From Deltaproteobacteria bacterium (lineage in GTDB: Bacteria; Desulfobacterota; JAFDED01): a stretch of DNA of 64,000 nucleotides. Below the pieces are notes generated by a model. The model worked only from the letters and a program-made list of their open reading frames with translations. It ran no database searches and was not told where the DNA came from. A program made the translations under genes and the position numbers. The DNA is taken from contig JAFDED010000007.1 in assembly GCA_019310535.1 (NCBI GenBank), positions 1-64,000 of the forward strand, read 5' to 3'. Positions 36,883 through 45,047 of this stretch are shown here, piece by piece (the stretch's first letter is position 1; the number at the start of each line of letters is the position of its first letter).

Positions 36883-37053
36883 ATAGAATTATCCACTTTG
36901 ATCAGCAACATATTGATCAACGATATTACAGTCAAATCGCCCAAATCGCCGCCAATAATAGATGAAGGATTTTGTTGGGGCGGCCAGGACGACTTGTCGT
37001 CCGGTTCGCGAAGCGACAAGAGGTTTGGCCGGTATTGAACCACAGCTTTCGGT
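36883..37053. repeat. dispersed repeat, copy B (about 171 bp)
   Basis: Matches 15557-15718 along its whole length apart from a 9-base insertion and scattered changes. The hairpin core GGACGACTTGTCGTCC (36987-37002) and the CTTGTCG/CGACAAG alternative stem are kept. In the plus direction both copies can be read as the same peptide ending DDLSSGSRSDKRF.RY-stop, but the palindromes argue for a structured non-coding element. Apart from it, 36734-37377 holds an 8-bp stem CCATGGGG/CCCCATGG (37214-37244) and no gene I can support. Confidence 0.8.
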
Positions 37054-37377
37054 CCAATGGTTAAGCAATAAGAATTTAATAAAAATCAAGCAATTAAAGT
37101 TTTGCTGACCTAATGGAATAATCCTAAAAATTAATGTTGACTGAAAACAACAAGATACAGGCGAACATTCCCTTTGCGACACTACAAGTTATTTCAGGTC
37201 TCCGATATGAGACCCATGGGGATTATTGAACCCCAGCCCCATGGAAAGCGCGGCCTTACCATTCAGTTCATGCAATTTTATTTCCCCATGGCCGCTCCCC
37301 TTGTTTCCCTTGTCATATCTTCAGCACCGGGGAAAGCATTGCATGATATAGAACAATTGGAATGAACAGGCAATAGC

Positions 37378-38745
37378 TCACTCCTGTGATGGGCCGGGCG
37401 AAAGGTATTGCCCGCCCACATTCTGGCATAATTGCTGGAAATTGATATCGCCCAAAGTCTTCTCAAATGTCATTCTGGCCGGTGCCAGCGTGTCTCGAAG
37501 CATGTCCTTCTCCGCCTTGGTCATTGGCTCAGGCGGGTCGTATCCTCCACTAGAAATGGCCATTACCACGTCGAGCATGGAAATCTTCCCAAGGGCGCGA
37601 GCGGGGATGAAACGGCGTCCACCGCTCTGCAACTCCATGAGGAGCCCTCCATCATGCAGTTTGGAGAGGACTTCCTCCAGGAGCGAGGGATGTACCTGTA
37701 ATGCTCTTGAGATCTCTTCCATATCCCACGGGGGACCTCCACTGTAAAACCGATGGGCTATCCCCATCATGGCTCGCAACGCCAATCGCTCCCGATACAA
37801 TGGGCTGGCGTGGGGCGTTGATTGCAGGCTTCGGAAGGAGTGGAGGTTCTGGTGAAAAAACGTGATCACCGCTCCGAACAGGACGATCACCCAGCTTACA
37901 TAGAGCCACACCAAGAAAAACGGGAGGCTGGCAAAACCGGAGTAAATAGCGTTGTAGCGGGCCAGGCCGACTTGAAAATACGTGTAGCTCCAGAGGGAGA
38001 CCTGCCAGAGGGTCCCGGCCAGGATACCGCCGATTATGGCGGATCCGGGTCGCACCCTCGTGTTCGGGGCGAACATATAAAGAAAGATGAACCCCAGCCA
38101 CAGCATCGTGTAGGGACCCAGGGCAAACAGCCAGTCCATGACCTGGCTAATGGGGCCGATAAGGCGTAATTTCTGGGTAATGGTCGCACTTGATATGGTA
38201 GCGGTCATGGCCAGTGAGAATGTAACCGCCAGAGGGCAAATGGCAAGGATGCTTATATAATCTGCTACCTTACGAAAACCACGCCGGTGGGAACGAATTC
38301 CCCAGATGTCGTTGAAGCTGCGCTCGATAGTCCCCATGGCCTGAATAACCGAGAACAAGACGAGTGCGAAACCAATGCTTCCCAGCGCTTTGACATTGGT
38401 GTTGCCGATGTATTGAATGACGCGCCTGACTACCTCCTCCTGGCCGGCTGAGACATATTTTAAAAGAAACGGTTCCAGGGTTTGATGGACCCCAAATCCC
38501 TTGGCCAACGCAAAGACGAACGCCAGAGTGGGCACAATGGACATTGCCGTAACATAGGTCAGCGCAGAGGCCCGAAGGAAGAGCAAATGGCTGCGACGTC
38601 TATCCCAGACCAGCAGAATGATCCTCAACGGCGCAACCCAGAGGTGCTTCCAGCCCCTCCTATCGATGTCCTCCTCCCACAACTCCCGCTGAAAAAAGTG
38701 GGTCCATCGCTTTACAGCCTGTTGGAAAAGTCGTTCATTGATCAT
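37378..38745 (-). CDS. YihY/BrkB family inner-membrane protein with a C-terminal winged-helix-like region
   Basis: 455 residues from the ATG at 38745, preceded by AGGGAGG. Six membrane helices lie between residues about 50 and 300, with the family motifs SALTYVTAMSIVPTLAFVFAL, ERSFNDIWGIRSHRRGFRKVADY and GSAIIGGILAGTLWQ. Residues about 330-400 look like a winged helix (GPPWDMEEISRALQVHP, LLEEVLSKLHDGGLLMEL). The family was once mistaken for RNase BN; its function is not settled. It is divergent from the PTS genes. Confidence 0.85.
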   Translation of the reverse strand: MINERLFQQAVKRWTHFFQRELWEEDIDRRGWKHLWVAPLRIILLVWDRRRSHLLFLRASALTYVTAMSIVPTLAFVFALAKGFGVHQTLEPFLLKYVSAGQEEVVRRVIQYIGNTNVKALGSIGFALVLFSVIQAMGTIERSFNDIWGIRSHRRGFRKVADYISILAICPLAVTFSLAMTATISSATITQKLRLIGPISQVMDWLFALGPYTMLWLGFIFLYMFAPNTRVRPGSAIIGGILAGTLWQVSLWSYTYFQVGLARYNAIYSGFASLPFFLVWLYVSWVIVLFGAVITFFHQNLHSFRSLQSTPHASPLYRERLALRAMMGIAHRFYSGGPPWDMEEISRALQVHPSLLEEVLSKLHDGGLLMELQSGGRRFIPARALGKISMLDVVMAISSGGYDPPEPMTKAEKDMLRDTLAPARMTFEKTLGDINFQQLCQNVGGQYLSPGPSQE

Positions 38746-38880
38746 GCGCCCTCCCTGAATATAGCCCCAATCCACCCAAAAGGCCTTGTTAGCAGGGCCT
38801 TACCTGACAATTCGCATTATTGTATCAAAGGATGTTTTATTGTACTACCATAAAACGATCTGGAAGTGAAAAAGCATTTA

Positions 38881-38917
38881 TGTAACAAAGAGATATGGCT
38901 GAAGATATATTGTTACA
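38881..38917. promoter_or_regulatory. inverted repeat, candidate operator upstream of the PTS genes
   Basis: TGTAACAA (38881-38888) and TTGTTACA (38910-38917) form a perfect 8-bp inverted repeat with 21 bases between. It lies in the divergent gap between the BrkB-family and EIID genes, about 70 bases above the EIID promoter. The regulator is unknown. Confidence 0.4.
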
Positions 38918-38988
38918 GCAACTAACAAAAGTTACTGCGAAAAGTTAGAATAAATAAAAATGGGGAAACGCCGGGAATTCATGTCATC

Positions 38989-39017
38989 TTGCAATAATTG
39001 GCGAAAAATGTTATAAA
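38989..39017 (+). promoter_or_regulatory. sigma70-type promoter for the EIID-HPr-EI genes
   Basis: TTGCAA (38989-38994), 17 bases, TATAAA (39012-39017). Transcription would begin near 39024, only 12 bases before the TTG at 39036, so the ATG at 39057 is the better start for the first gene. Confidence 0.5.
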
Positions 39018-39056
39018 AAATTCATTAAAAAAGATTTGCATCGAGTATACGGCACC

Positions 39057-39809
39057 ATGAGGAAATGGACTCTTATACAGGTGTTTCTTCGTTGTTTCGT
39101 TGCACAGGTCGCCATGGGAATGCGCTATATGCAAAGCTTTGGGTTTGCCTACGCCATCTATCCCGGGCTGCGCGAGGTGTATCCTGAGGGCCGGAAGCTG
39201 ACAGAAGTATTCCGCAGGCACCTGTCATTTTTTCATACGCACCCTGTGTTTTTTCCGTGCATCCTTGGCTGCATACTGCGTGGAGAAATTGAGTCCATCA
39301 GGGGCGGGGGCGACAGTGTGCAACTGGCCGCCACAAAAGATGTTCTGATGGGCCCGTTTTCTGCTATTGGGGATGGTTTTTTCGGAGCGGCCCTGCGGCC
39401 TTTGGCTGCTGTGGTAGGTGTTGCTCTGGCAATTCAGGGGAGCTTCTGGGGCCCTGCGGCCTTAATAACGATCTACAATGTGCCGAATCTGTGGTTTCGA
39501 CTGGAAGGTTTCATCCAGGGCTTCAGGCGGGGTGTTGGGGTCTTGGATAAAGTCAGGCAGTGGCAACCTACCCGATATATGCGATGGATGCGCGTTACCT
39601 CGGCCCTCGTGGGCGGAGCCTTCGTAGCGTCATGGGTCCACACCGAAGCGAGTATGCCTCTGTTGAGCGGTAGAGGACTCTGGACAGCCCTAGGCAGCCT
39701 GGGACTGGCAATTCTTGTCCAGCGTTTGCTCTCTCGGGGATTTTCAGCAATATATATCTTATATTTGGTGGCCTTAGTCGTCGGAGGCATAGCACTTTAT
39801 ACGGCATGA
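39057..39809 (+). CDS. PTS mannose/fructose/sorbose-family EIID-like membrane protein
   Basis: 250 residues. The EIID features are FLRCFVAQVAMGMRYMQSFGF near the start, HLSFFHTHPVFFPCILG, KDVLMGPFSAIGDGFFGAALRPL, and C-terminal hydrophobic segments. In a complete permease it works with EIIA, EIIB and EIIC, none of which is in this window. It overlaps the HPr gene by ATGA. It may serve a regulatory PTS or pair with subunits encoded elsewhere. No clear ribosome site precedes the ATG. Confidence 0.83.
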   Translation: MRKWTLIQVFLRCFVAQVAMGMRYMQSFGFAYAIYPGLREVYPEGRKLTEVFRRHLSFFHTHPVFFPCILGCILRGEIESIRGGGDSVQLAATKDVLMGPFSAIGDGFFGAALRPLAAVVGVALAIQGSFWGPAALITIYNVPNLWFRLEGFIQGFRRGVGVLDKVRQWQPTRYMRWMRVTSALVGGAFVASWVHTEASMPLLSGRGLWTALGSLGLAILVQRLLSRGFSAIYILYLVALVVGGIALYTA

Positions 39810-40102
39810 AAAAGGATACTAAACTCCTTAACCAAGGGATGAAGGCCCGAGTTTACCTGAAAAATGATCTGGGTATGCATGCCAGGGTTGCGGGACTCAT
39901 ATTCCAGACAGCCCGGAAATTCAAAGCCAATGTGTACATCCGTAAAGGAGATCAAGAAGTGAGCTCCGATAGTGTCGTTGAGATGCTCACCCTGGATTGT
40001 CCCAAGGGAACCCCCTTGATTATTCGTGCCGAGGGAAAGGAAGCGCGCGCAGCTTTGGAATCAATTGTCAGCCTTTTTGAGGAAAAGTTCGGAGAGAACT
40101 GA
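39806..40102 (+). CDS. ptsH: HPr phosphocarrier protein
   Basis: 98 residues from the overlapping ATG, or 87 from an ATG at 39839, which would place the active His at about 14, near its usual position 15. The phosphorylated His is in DLGMHARVAG; the usual HARPA Pro is Val here. A Ser corresponding to the regulatory Ser46 is in SSDSVVEML. It carries phosphate from EI to EIIA proteins or regulators. An HPr kinase gene is not in the window. Confidence 0.9.
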   Translation: MKKDTKLLNQGMKARVYLKNDLGMHARVAGLIFQTARKFKANVYIRKGDQEVSSDSVVEMLTLDCPKGTPLIIRAEGKEARAALESIVSLFEEKFGEN

Positions 40103-40136
40103 TGCCCTCATTTGAGATATTGATCGGGCAGGAACG

Positions 40137-41960
40137 ATGACGGAAACCAAAACACCCATTATGTTGAAAGGACTTGGGGTCTCCCGCGGGATCGCCATCG
40201 GTCGGGCATACCTTGTGGATCGAAGTCGTGCTGAAATCGTATCCCAGTGCTTTATTCACCTTGCTGACGTGGACCTGGAGATTGAACGGTTCCACCAGGC
40301 ACTTGAGGTTTCCATGCAACAACTCCTTGAAATTCAGGAGAGTGTCCAGGACAAGGAATTGCAGAGTCATCTTCACATACTGGACACGCACAAGATGATC
40401 CTGCAGGATAGATTGTTGATCGAGGAAACAGAGAACCGCATCAGAAACGAAAAGTTGAACTCCGAATGGGCATTGAAACAGACTCTGGACAAACTTAAAA
40501 AAATTTTCGATATGATCCAGGATGAATACCTGAGGGAGCGCAAAAGCGACATAGAATACGTAGGCGAACGAATATTGCGGAACCTGATCGGGAAAAAGCA
40601 ACACAGTGTCACTGAAATGTCTGAAGAGGGGATCATTGTGGCACACGATCTGTCCCCGGCTGATACCGCCCAGATGAACAAGCAGATGGTGATGGCCTTC
40701 ATCACCGATATCGGGGGCAAAACCTCGCACACCGCCATCATGGCCAAGGCATTGGGAATTCCAGCCGTGGTCGGCCTTGAAAATATCACCCGCTTCTCTG
40801 CCACGGGCGATACCCTTATTGTTGACGGAACCTCGGGCCTTGTCATAGTTAATCCTACTCAAGATTCATATTTGCACTTTCTCGAGCGGCAAGAGCGTTA
40901 TCGCTCGACCGAGAGGGTCGTACTCCACCATTACAGCCGATTTCCCGGCGAGACCCGCGACGGCTATCGTGTCCGGATCGAGGCCAACGTGGAGCGCGTG
41001 GATGAACTTCCCACCTTGAACCATTACGGAGCTGAGGGGATCGGCCTGTACCGTACTGAATTCCTCTATTTAGGCCGAAGGCAGCTTCCATCCGAGGAGG
41101 AGCAATATCAGACATATAAAAATGCAGTGGAGGCCTGCGGCGACAATCCTGTTGTCATCAGGACGCTGGACATCGGTGGAGATAAATTCCTCACCCACCT
41201 GGATCTGGCGGAGGAAATGAACCCTGCCATGGGGCTTCGGGCCATCAGGTTCTCACTGAAAGAACCCGAGATTTTTCGGACTCAACTCCGGGCCATTCTC
41301 CGGGCCGGGGCCCTGGGAACCGTCAAGATTCTCATCCCCATGATCTCCGGAGTTGAAGAAGTTCTGCGAATCAAAGACATCATTAAGAAAACAGAAGACG
41401 AGTTGCGCAGAGAGGGTCGGGAGTTCAAAGAGAATATGGAGATGGGAATCATGATAGAAATCCCCTCGGCCATGAGCATCGCCGACCTACTGGCTCAAGA
41501 GGTGGATTTTTTCAGCATCGGAACCAATGACCTTATCCAGTATTCGCTCGCAATAGACCGGGTCAATGAGCAAGTTGCCTATCTCTATCAGCCCCTCCAT
41601 CCTGCGGTCTTGCGGTTTATTAACCAGACAGTTGAAGCCGCCCACAGCAAAGGGATATCCGTTGCCCTTTGCGGGGAAATGGCGGGCGAGCCGCTCTATA
41701 TCCCCATCCTCCTGGGATTTCAATTGGACGAACTGAGCATGAATCCTGTCTCAATACCCAGGGTAAAAAAAATTATCCGCTCGCTCTCCATGAAGGAGTG
41801 CTTCAACATGCTTGCACAGATCATGAAGATGCGACACCCTCAGGAAATTCATCAATTGGTTCTGGAAGAAATGCAAAAGACCTTTCCTGAAGATTTCCTT
41901 AACGATTACCTGAATGATAATGACAAAACCAGGGGTGTCTCCGATTCCGGGTCGGTTTAA
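40137..41960 (+). CDS. ptsI: phosphoenolpyruvate-protein phosphotransferase (PTS enzyme I)
   Basis: 607 residues, full length. The N-terminal domain has GLGVSRGIAIGRAYL and the phosphorylated His in GGKTSHTAIMAKALGIP. The PEP-binding barrel has GIGLYRTEFLYLGR, MGLRAIRFSLKEP, ILIPMISG and SIGTNDLIQYSLAIDR, with CGEMAG near the end. It transfers phosphate from PEP to HPr, encoded 34 bases upstream. GCAGGAACG before the ATG is the ribosome site. Confidence 0.95.
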   Translation: MTETKTPIMLKGLGVSRGIAIGRAYLVDRSRAEIVSQCFIHLADVDLEIERFHQALEVSMQQLLEIQESVQDKELQSHLHILDTHKMILQDRLLIEETENRIRNEKLNSEWALKQTLDKLKKIFDMIQDEYLRERKSDIEYVGERILRNLIGKKQHSVTEMSEEGIIVAHDLSPADTAQMNKQMVMAFITDIGGKTSHTAIMAKALGIPAVVGLENITRFSATGDTLIVDGTSGLVIVNPTQDSYLHFLERQERYRSTERVVLHHYSRFPGETRDGYRVRIEANVERVDELPTLNHYGAEGIGLYRTEFLYLGRRQLPSEEEQYQTYKNAVEACGDNPVVIRTLDIGGDKFLTHLDLAEEMNPAMGLRAIRFSLKEPEIFRTQLRAILRAGALGTVKILIPMISGVEEVLRIKDIIKKTEDELRREGREFKENMEMGIMIEIPSAMSIADLLAQEVDFFSIGTNDLIQYSLAIDRVNEQVAYLYQPLHPAVLRFINQTVEAAHSKGISVALCGEMAGEPLYIPILLGFQLDELSMNPVSIPRVKKIIRSLSMKECFNMLAQIMKMRHPQEIHQLVLEEMQKTFPEDFLNDYLNDNDKTRGVSDSGSV

Positions 41961-41969
41961 ATAACAGGC

Positions 41970-41998
41970 TTGATCGTCCCTCAAAACAGTGATATACT
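41970..41998 (+). promoter_or_regulatory. sigma70-type promoter for smpB
   Basis: TTGATC (41970-41975), 17 bases, TATACT (41993-41998). The start would be near 42005. The ORF that runs back to a TTG at 41970 therefore begins inside the -35 box, which decides for the later TTG at 42027 as the smpB start. Confidence 0.55.
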
Positions 41999-42026
41999 AT
42001 TAATACAATTTAAAAAGAAACGGAAT

Positions 42027-42509
42027 TTGAAACCAAAAGACCGGGCTGTTAACAAAAAGAATCCTGTTACAATAGTCTGCCGGAACAAGCGGGCTCGTTT
42101 TGAATACGAAATATCGGAAACGTATGAAGCAGGGATGGTCCTTCAAGGCACAGAGGTGAAATCCCTGCGGGATGGAAGAGCCAACTTGAGCGACAGCTAT
42201 GCGGAAGTGCACGAGAAGGGGATCGTTTTAGTGGGTGCTCACATCAGCCCATATCCTCAGGGCAACCGCGAGAACCATGAACCCACTCGGCCCCGAAAAC
42301 TGCTGATGAAAAAACGAGAGATCCGGAAGCTGTCCGGAAAAACGCAGGAAAAGGGGTTTACGTTGATCCCGGTGAAAATTTATTTTAAACATGGGCTGGC
42401 TAAAGTAGAGATCGCCCTGGCACGCGGTAAAAAACTTTACGACAAGCGGGAAACCTTAAAGCGCCGAGCGGAGGAGCGCCAGATGGAGCGCGAAGCCCGG
42501 TGGAAATGA
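42027..42509 (+). CDS. smpB: SsrA-binding protein
   Basis: 160 residues from a TTG at 42027, the normal SmpB length; AAGAAACGGAA precedes it. The OB-fold core shows [39 protein letters not shown] and HPY-like HISPYPQGN; the basic C-terminal tail is [18 protein letters not shown] onward. It delivers tmRNA to stalled ribosomes. The tmRNA gene starts 21 bases after its stop, the usual bacterial pairing. Confidence 0.92.
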   Translation: MKPKDRAVNKKNPVTIVCRNKRARFEYEISETYEAGMVLQGTEVKSLRDGRANLSDSYAEVHEKGIVLVGAHISPYPQGNRENHEPTRPRKLLMKKREIRKLSGKTQEKGFTLIPVKIYFKHGLAKVEIALARGKKLYDKRETLKRRAEERQMEREARWK

Positions 42510-42530
42510 ACATCCGATATATAAAATAAG

Positions 42531-42885
42531 GGGGGCGTACTGGTTTCGACGGGGATAATTGATGCCTGAGAGGCATGCCGGGGTTCCTACCGGGCCCGTT
42601 AACAAGGTAGGAAACACATAATCGCCAACGATTATAACTATGCCCTAGCGGCGTAAATCCGCTAGCGTCCCGGCGGGCTTTTCCTGTGGGCTCGCCGAGG
42701 GCGTCGCACAGCAGGATCGCCCGGCCCAGTTTCCCACGGGGGCAGGGTTAAAGACAGTGGGATCGTCTTCGCCGGATCCCGTCCGCGGGAGCTGATGAAG
42801 ATCAGAACAAAACGCGGACTAAGCATGTAGGACTCTCAGAGTTGAAGATTCTCGGACGCGGGTTCGATTCCCGCCGCCTCCACCA
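42531..42885 (+). ncRNA. ssrA: transfer-messenger RNA (tmRNA)
   Basis: 5' end GGGGGCG (42531-42537) pairs with CGCCTCC (42875-42881), followed by ACCA, giving the tRNA-like acceptor. GTACTGGTTTCGACGGGG and the T-arm GGTTCGATTCC are diagnostic. The tag frame at 42624-42656 reads ANDYNYALAA-stop, with the usual C-terminal hydrophobic ALAA degron. Length 355 bases. A TATATAAAAT box lies about 10 bases upstream. Confidence 0.95.
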
Positions 42886-42894
42886 TTTTATTGC

Positions 42895-42934
42895 GAGTCA
42901 TTTCAAAAGCTTGACTTTTGAAATGGCTCTTTTT
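42895..42934 (+). terminator. rho-independent terminator of tmRNA
   Basis: 15-bp stem GAGTCATTTCAAAAG (42895-42909) with CTTTTGAAATGGCTC (42915-42929, one G-T pair), 5-base loop, then TTTTT. It starts 10 bases after the CCA end. Confidence 0.88.
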
Positions 42935-43024
42935 CTGTTGGTAAAAAGCAGACAAGATAGGAAAAATATTGAGATCCTCTCCCTTTCCCACCACAATATT
43001 CTCTCCAATGAAAAGGCTGGAGAA

Positions 43025-43450
43025 ATGGAATTAGCCGTTCAATTTGACAAGAATACCAGTTGTTTTACCACAGAGACGGGGTCAGGCAACAAACTGGAGG
43101 TCGCCACCGCTTTTACCGAAAAAACCCAGTGCGATGGACTCAGGCCCATGCAACTGATCTTGGTAGGCCTGGCAGCCTGTATGGGTACGAACGTTGTATC
43201 AATACTCAAGAAAATGAGGCAGGCGTTTTCGGACTACCGGATAAAAATCAGGGCAACCAGAGCCGCTGATACTCCAAGGGTTTTCACTTCTATCAAAATG
43301 GATCATTTCGTTTGCGGCACGAAAATTTCTTCTCATGCTTTACGGAGAGCGGTGAAGCTTTCCGAGGAGAAATATTGTTCTGCCTTCGCGATGTTCAAGC
43401 AAACGGTGGCGATGAGTAGCGAGATACACGTCTTAAAGCGTGAAGAATGA
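43025..43450 (+). CDS. OsmC/Ohr-family protein
   Basis: 141 residues from the ATG at 43025, with GGAGAA before it; the frame stays open back through the tmRNA terminator, which is not coding. The two redox-type Cys are in LILVGLAACMGTNVVSILKK and EEKYCSAFAMF, the standard OsmC spacing. Members reduce organic hydroperoxides, but the YhfA/OsmC-like subgroup here has less certain activity. It follows tmRNA on the same strand. Confidence 0.85.
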   Translation: MELAVQFDKNTSCFTTETGSGNKLEVATAFTEKTQCDGLRPMQLILVGLAACMGTNVVSILKKMRQAFSDYRIKIRATRAADTPRVFTSIKMDHFVCGTKISSHALRRAVKLSEEKYCSAFAMFKQTVAMSSEIHVLKREE

Positions 43451-43484
43451 ATAATACTTACATGCCCGCGAGGCAGTCGAGCAC

Positions 43485-43742
43485 ATGCTCACTCTGTCCA
43501 TGGCGCTGATTACAGGTCCAGCGGCGAGACGATATTTTGCTGTGATGCAACAGGTTCTTGAGCATAAAATCCATCAAGCAATACATTGGACTCCCGGAAA
43601 TTGTAAAGTCCGCATTATCGGCCCTATCTTTGAGACATTCGTGTCCGGTAAGCTCAACCGAGATATATTTTTCCCCCTTAAACCGCGGAGAAGCATAACT
43701 GCGTCCATCAACGCCCAGTTTCTGGAGGAGAAAAGCTCATGA
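43485..43742 (+). CDS. hypothetical 85-residue protein, possibly a gene remnant
   Basis: I do not recognise it. The frame is open from 43455, so LHAREAVEH could precede the ATG at 43485. It is basic, has the stretch CKVRIIGPIFETFVSGKLN, and no signal peptide or membrane helix. No ribosome site is seen. It ends about 60 bases before the aldolase start. It could be the tail of a decayed sugar-acid gene or a chance frame. Confidence 0.3.
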   Translation: MLTLSMALITGPAARRYFAVMQQVLEHKIHQAIHWTPGNCKVRIIGPIFETFVSGKLNRDIFFPLKPRRSITASINAQFLEEKSS

Positions 43743-43800
43743 CCGAGGGTATCAGGCAGGGCATCCCGATAATACGCCACAAGAGAAGGAGGTAAATAAA

Positions 43801-44472
43801 TTGGCTACTCACACAAGATTAGAAGTGCTCACCGCCATGTTTGATATAGGATTTATACCTCTTTTTCACCACCCGGACCCGCAGGTGGCCATAAAGGTTA
43901 TACAAGCGTGCGCAGCAGGCGGCGCAAAAGTTGTTGAGTTTACTAACCGTGGAGATTTTGCCATCGATGTATTCAAAGCCGCCAAACAGCACTTCTTGCG
44001 AGTAGACCCATCAATAATACTTGGAGCGGGCTCAGTCAATGATCCAGCCGCTGCTTCCCTGTTTATCATGTACGGCGCGGACTTTATAGTCTCCCAGGTT
44101 CTCTGCCCGGATGTTGCCCGTGTGTGCAACCGCCGTAAAATACCTTACTCCCCCGGCTGCTCCACCCTCACAGAACTCCAAACCGCTGAAGAATTGGGTT
44201 GTGAACTGCCCAAAATCTTTCCCGGCGATCTCCTGAAGCCGTCTTTTGTCAAGGCAATAAAAGGCCCTTCCCCCTGGACCACTGTGCTGGTCACCGGCGG
44301 CGTCGAGCCCACAAAAGAATCGATCACCGCATGGATTAAAGCAGGCGCATCCGTACTTGGCATGGGAAGTAAACTCATCTCCAAAGAGATCATCGAAAAA
44401 AAGGACTATCCGGCCATCACTCAGACAGTGCGCCAGGTCATCCAACACATACAGGAGGCCAGGGGACAGTAA
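43801..44472 (+). CDS. eda: KDPG/KHG-family aldolase (class I)
   Basis: 223 residues from a TTG with AGAAGGAGG 9 bases upstream. The barrel motifs are VVEFTNRGDFAI (Glu near the active site), IILGAGSVNDPAAA, the Schiff-base Lys in LPKIFPGDLLKPSF, and VLVTGGVEPTKESI as the phosphate loop. It would split 2-keto-3-deoxy-6-phosphogluconate or 4-hydroxy-2-oxoglutarate. No other Entner-Doudoroff gene is nearby, so the true substrate could be another 2-keto-3-deoxy acid. Confidence 0.87.
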   Translation: MATHTRLEVLTAMFDIGFIPLFHHPDPQVAIKVIQACAAGGAKVVEFTNRGDFAIDVFKAAKQHFLRVDPSIILGAGSVNDPAAASLFIMYGADFIVSQVLCPDVARVCNRRKIPYSPGCSTLTELQTAEELGCELPKIFPGDLLKPSFVKAIKGPSPWTTVLVTGGVEPTKESITAWIKAGASVLGMGSKLISKEIIEKKDYPAITQTVRQVIQHIQEARGQ

Positions 44473-44620
44473 CAACAACGTGCGAGCCAGGCAGCGGGGC
44501 AGTGCTTCACCCGCGTCCATACGCGCTAATTTAAAGGAGGTAGTACCCCTCCATGAAAGCACGCTACTTCGAGCGGGGATAACCCCCTATCGCCCGGTTT
44601 TTCAGAAATTGATCCGAACC

Positions 44621-44833
44621 TCACCTGCGAAAAAGATAAAAGAAGAGAGAAAGAATTATGCTGATCAGGATGCAGGTCGTCAGGGGAAAATAAACGCGGA
44701 TACGGGGGCGCTGAACTACAATATCCCCGGGCAACCTACCCAGCCAGGGGATATTGGCGCCAAAGACAAAGATCACCCCAATTGCAGCAAGCACGAGCCC
44801 CGTTATAATAAGCAATTTCCCCAATTCGCTCAT
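44621..44833 (-). CDS. DUF2905 small membrane protein
   Basis: 70 residues with two membrane helices (LLIITGLVLAAIGVIFVFG and TTCILISIILSLFFYLF) and the family linker LGRLPGDIVVQRPRIRVYFP. Function unknown. It is downstream of queH on the same strand; in other bacteria DUF2905 genes lie near queA/ruvB, so the association with queuosine genes is a known pattern. Confidence 0.85.
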   Translation of the reverse strand: MSELGKLLIITGLVLAAIGVIFVFGANIPWLGRLPGDIVVQRPRIRVYFPLTTCILISIILSLFFYLFRR

Positions 44834-44868
44834 GTTCTTTCAGAAATGCCGTTCAGTGAGTAAAACTT

Positions 44869-44900
44869 GGGGAAACCCGTTTGTAAAAAGGGTTATCCCC
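44869..44900. terminator. stem-loop between queH and the DUF2905 gene
   Basis: GGGGAAACCC (44869-44878) pairs with GGGTTATCCCC (44890-44900) with a small bulge. There is only a short run of T after it in either direction, so a weak terminator or a processing site is possible. Confidence 0.35.
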
Positions 44901-45047
44901 CCAATCCCCTTTCTAAAATTTTTACATTTTCATCCAAGCTTTTCAAAGCCACCAGAAATTTAAAAGCTTTTCTCCATTAATCGATGCGCTTTATTGCTGA
45001 AATGAACTCACCTTGATATAAAGCCGTGTGCTCAAAACCCGGGTGCA

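Noticed and set aside
36850-37038. 62-residue frame within repeat copy B
   Set aside because: The frame is shared with copy A, but the upstream parts differ and neither has a ribosome site; palindromes explain the conservation better.
42871-42885. tmRNA 3' end as a phage/island attachment site
   Set aside because: No second copy of the T-arm/3' sequence and no integrase gene appears in the window.
42842-43024. Extension of the OsmC frame back into tmRNA
   Set aside because: It would cover the tmRNA 3' end and its terminator hairpin; the ATG at 43025 has a ribosome site and family start.
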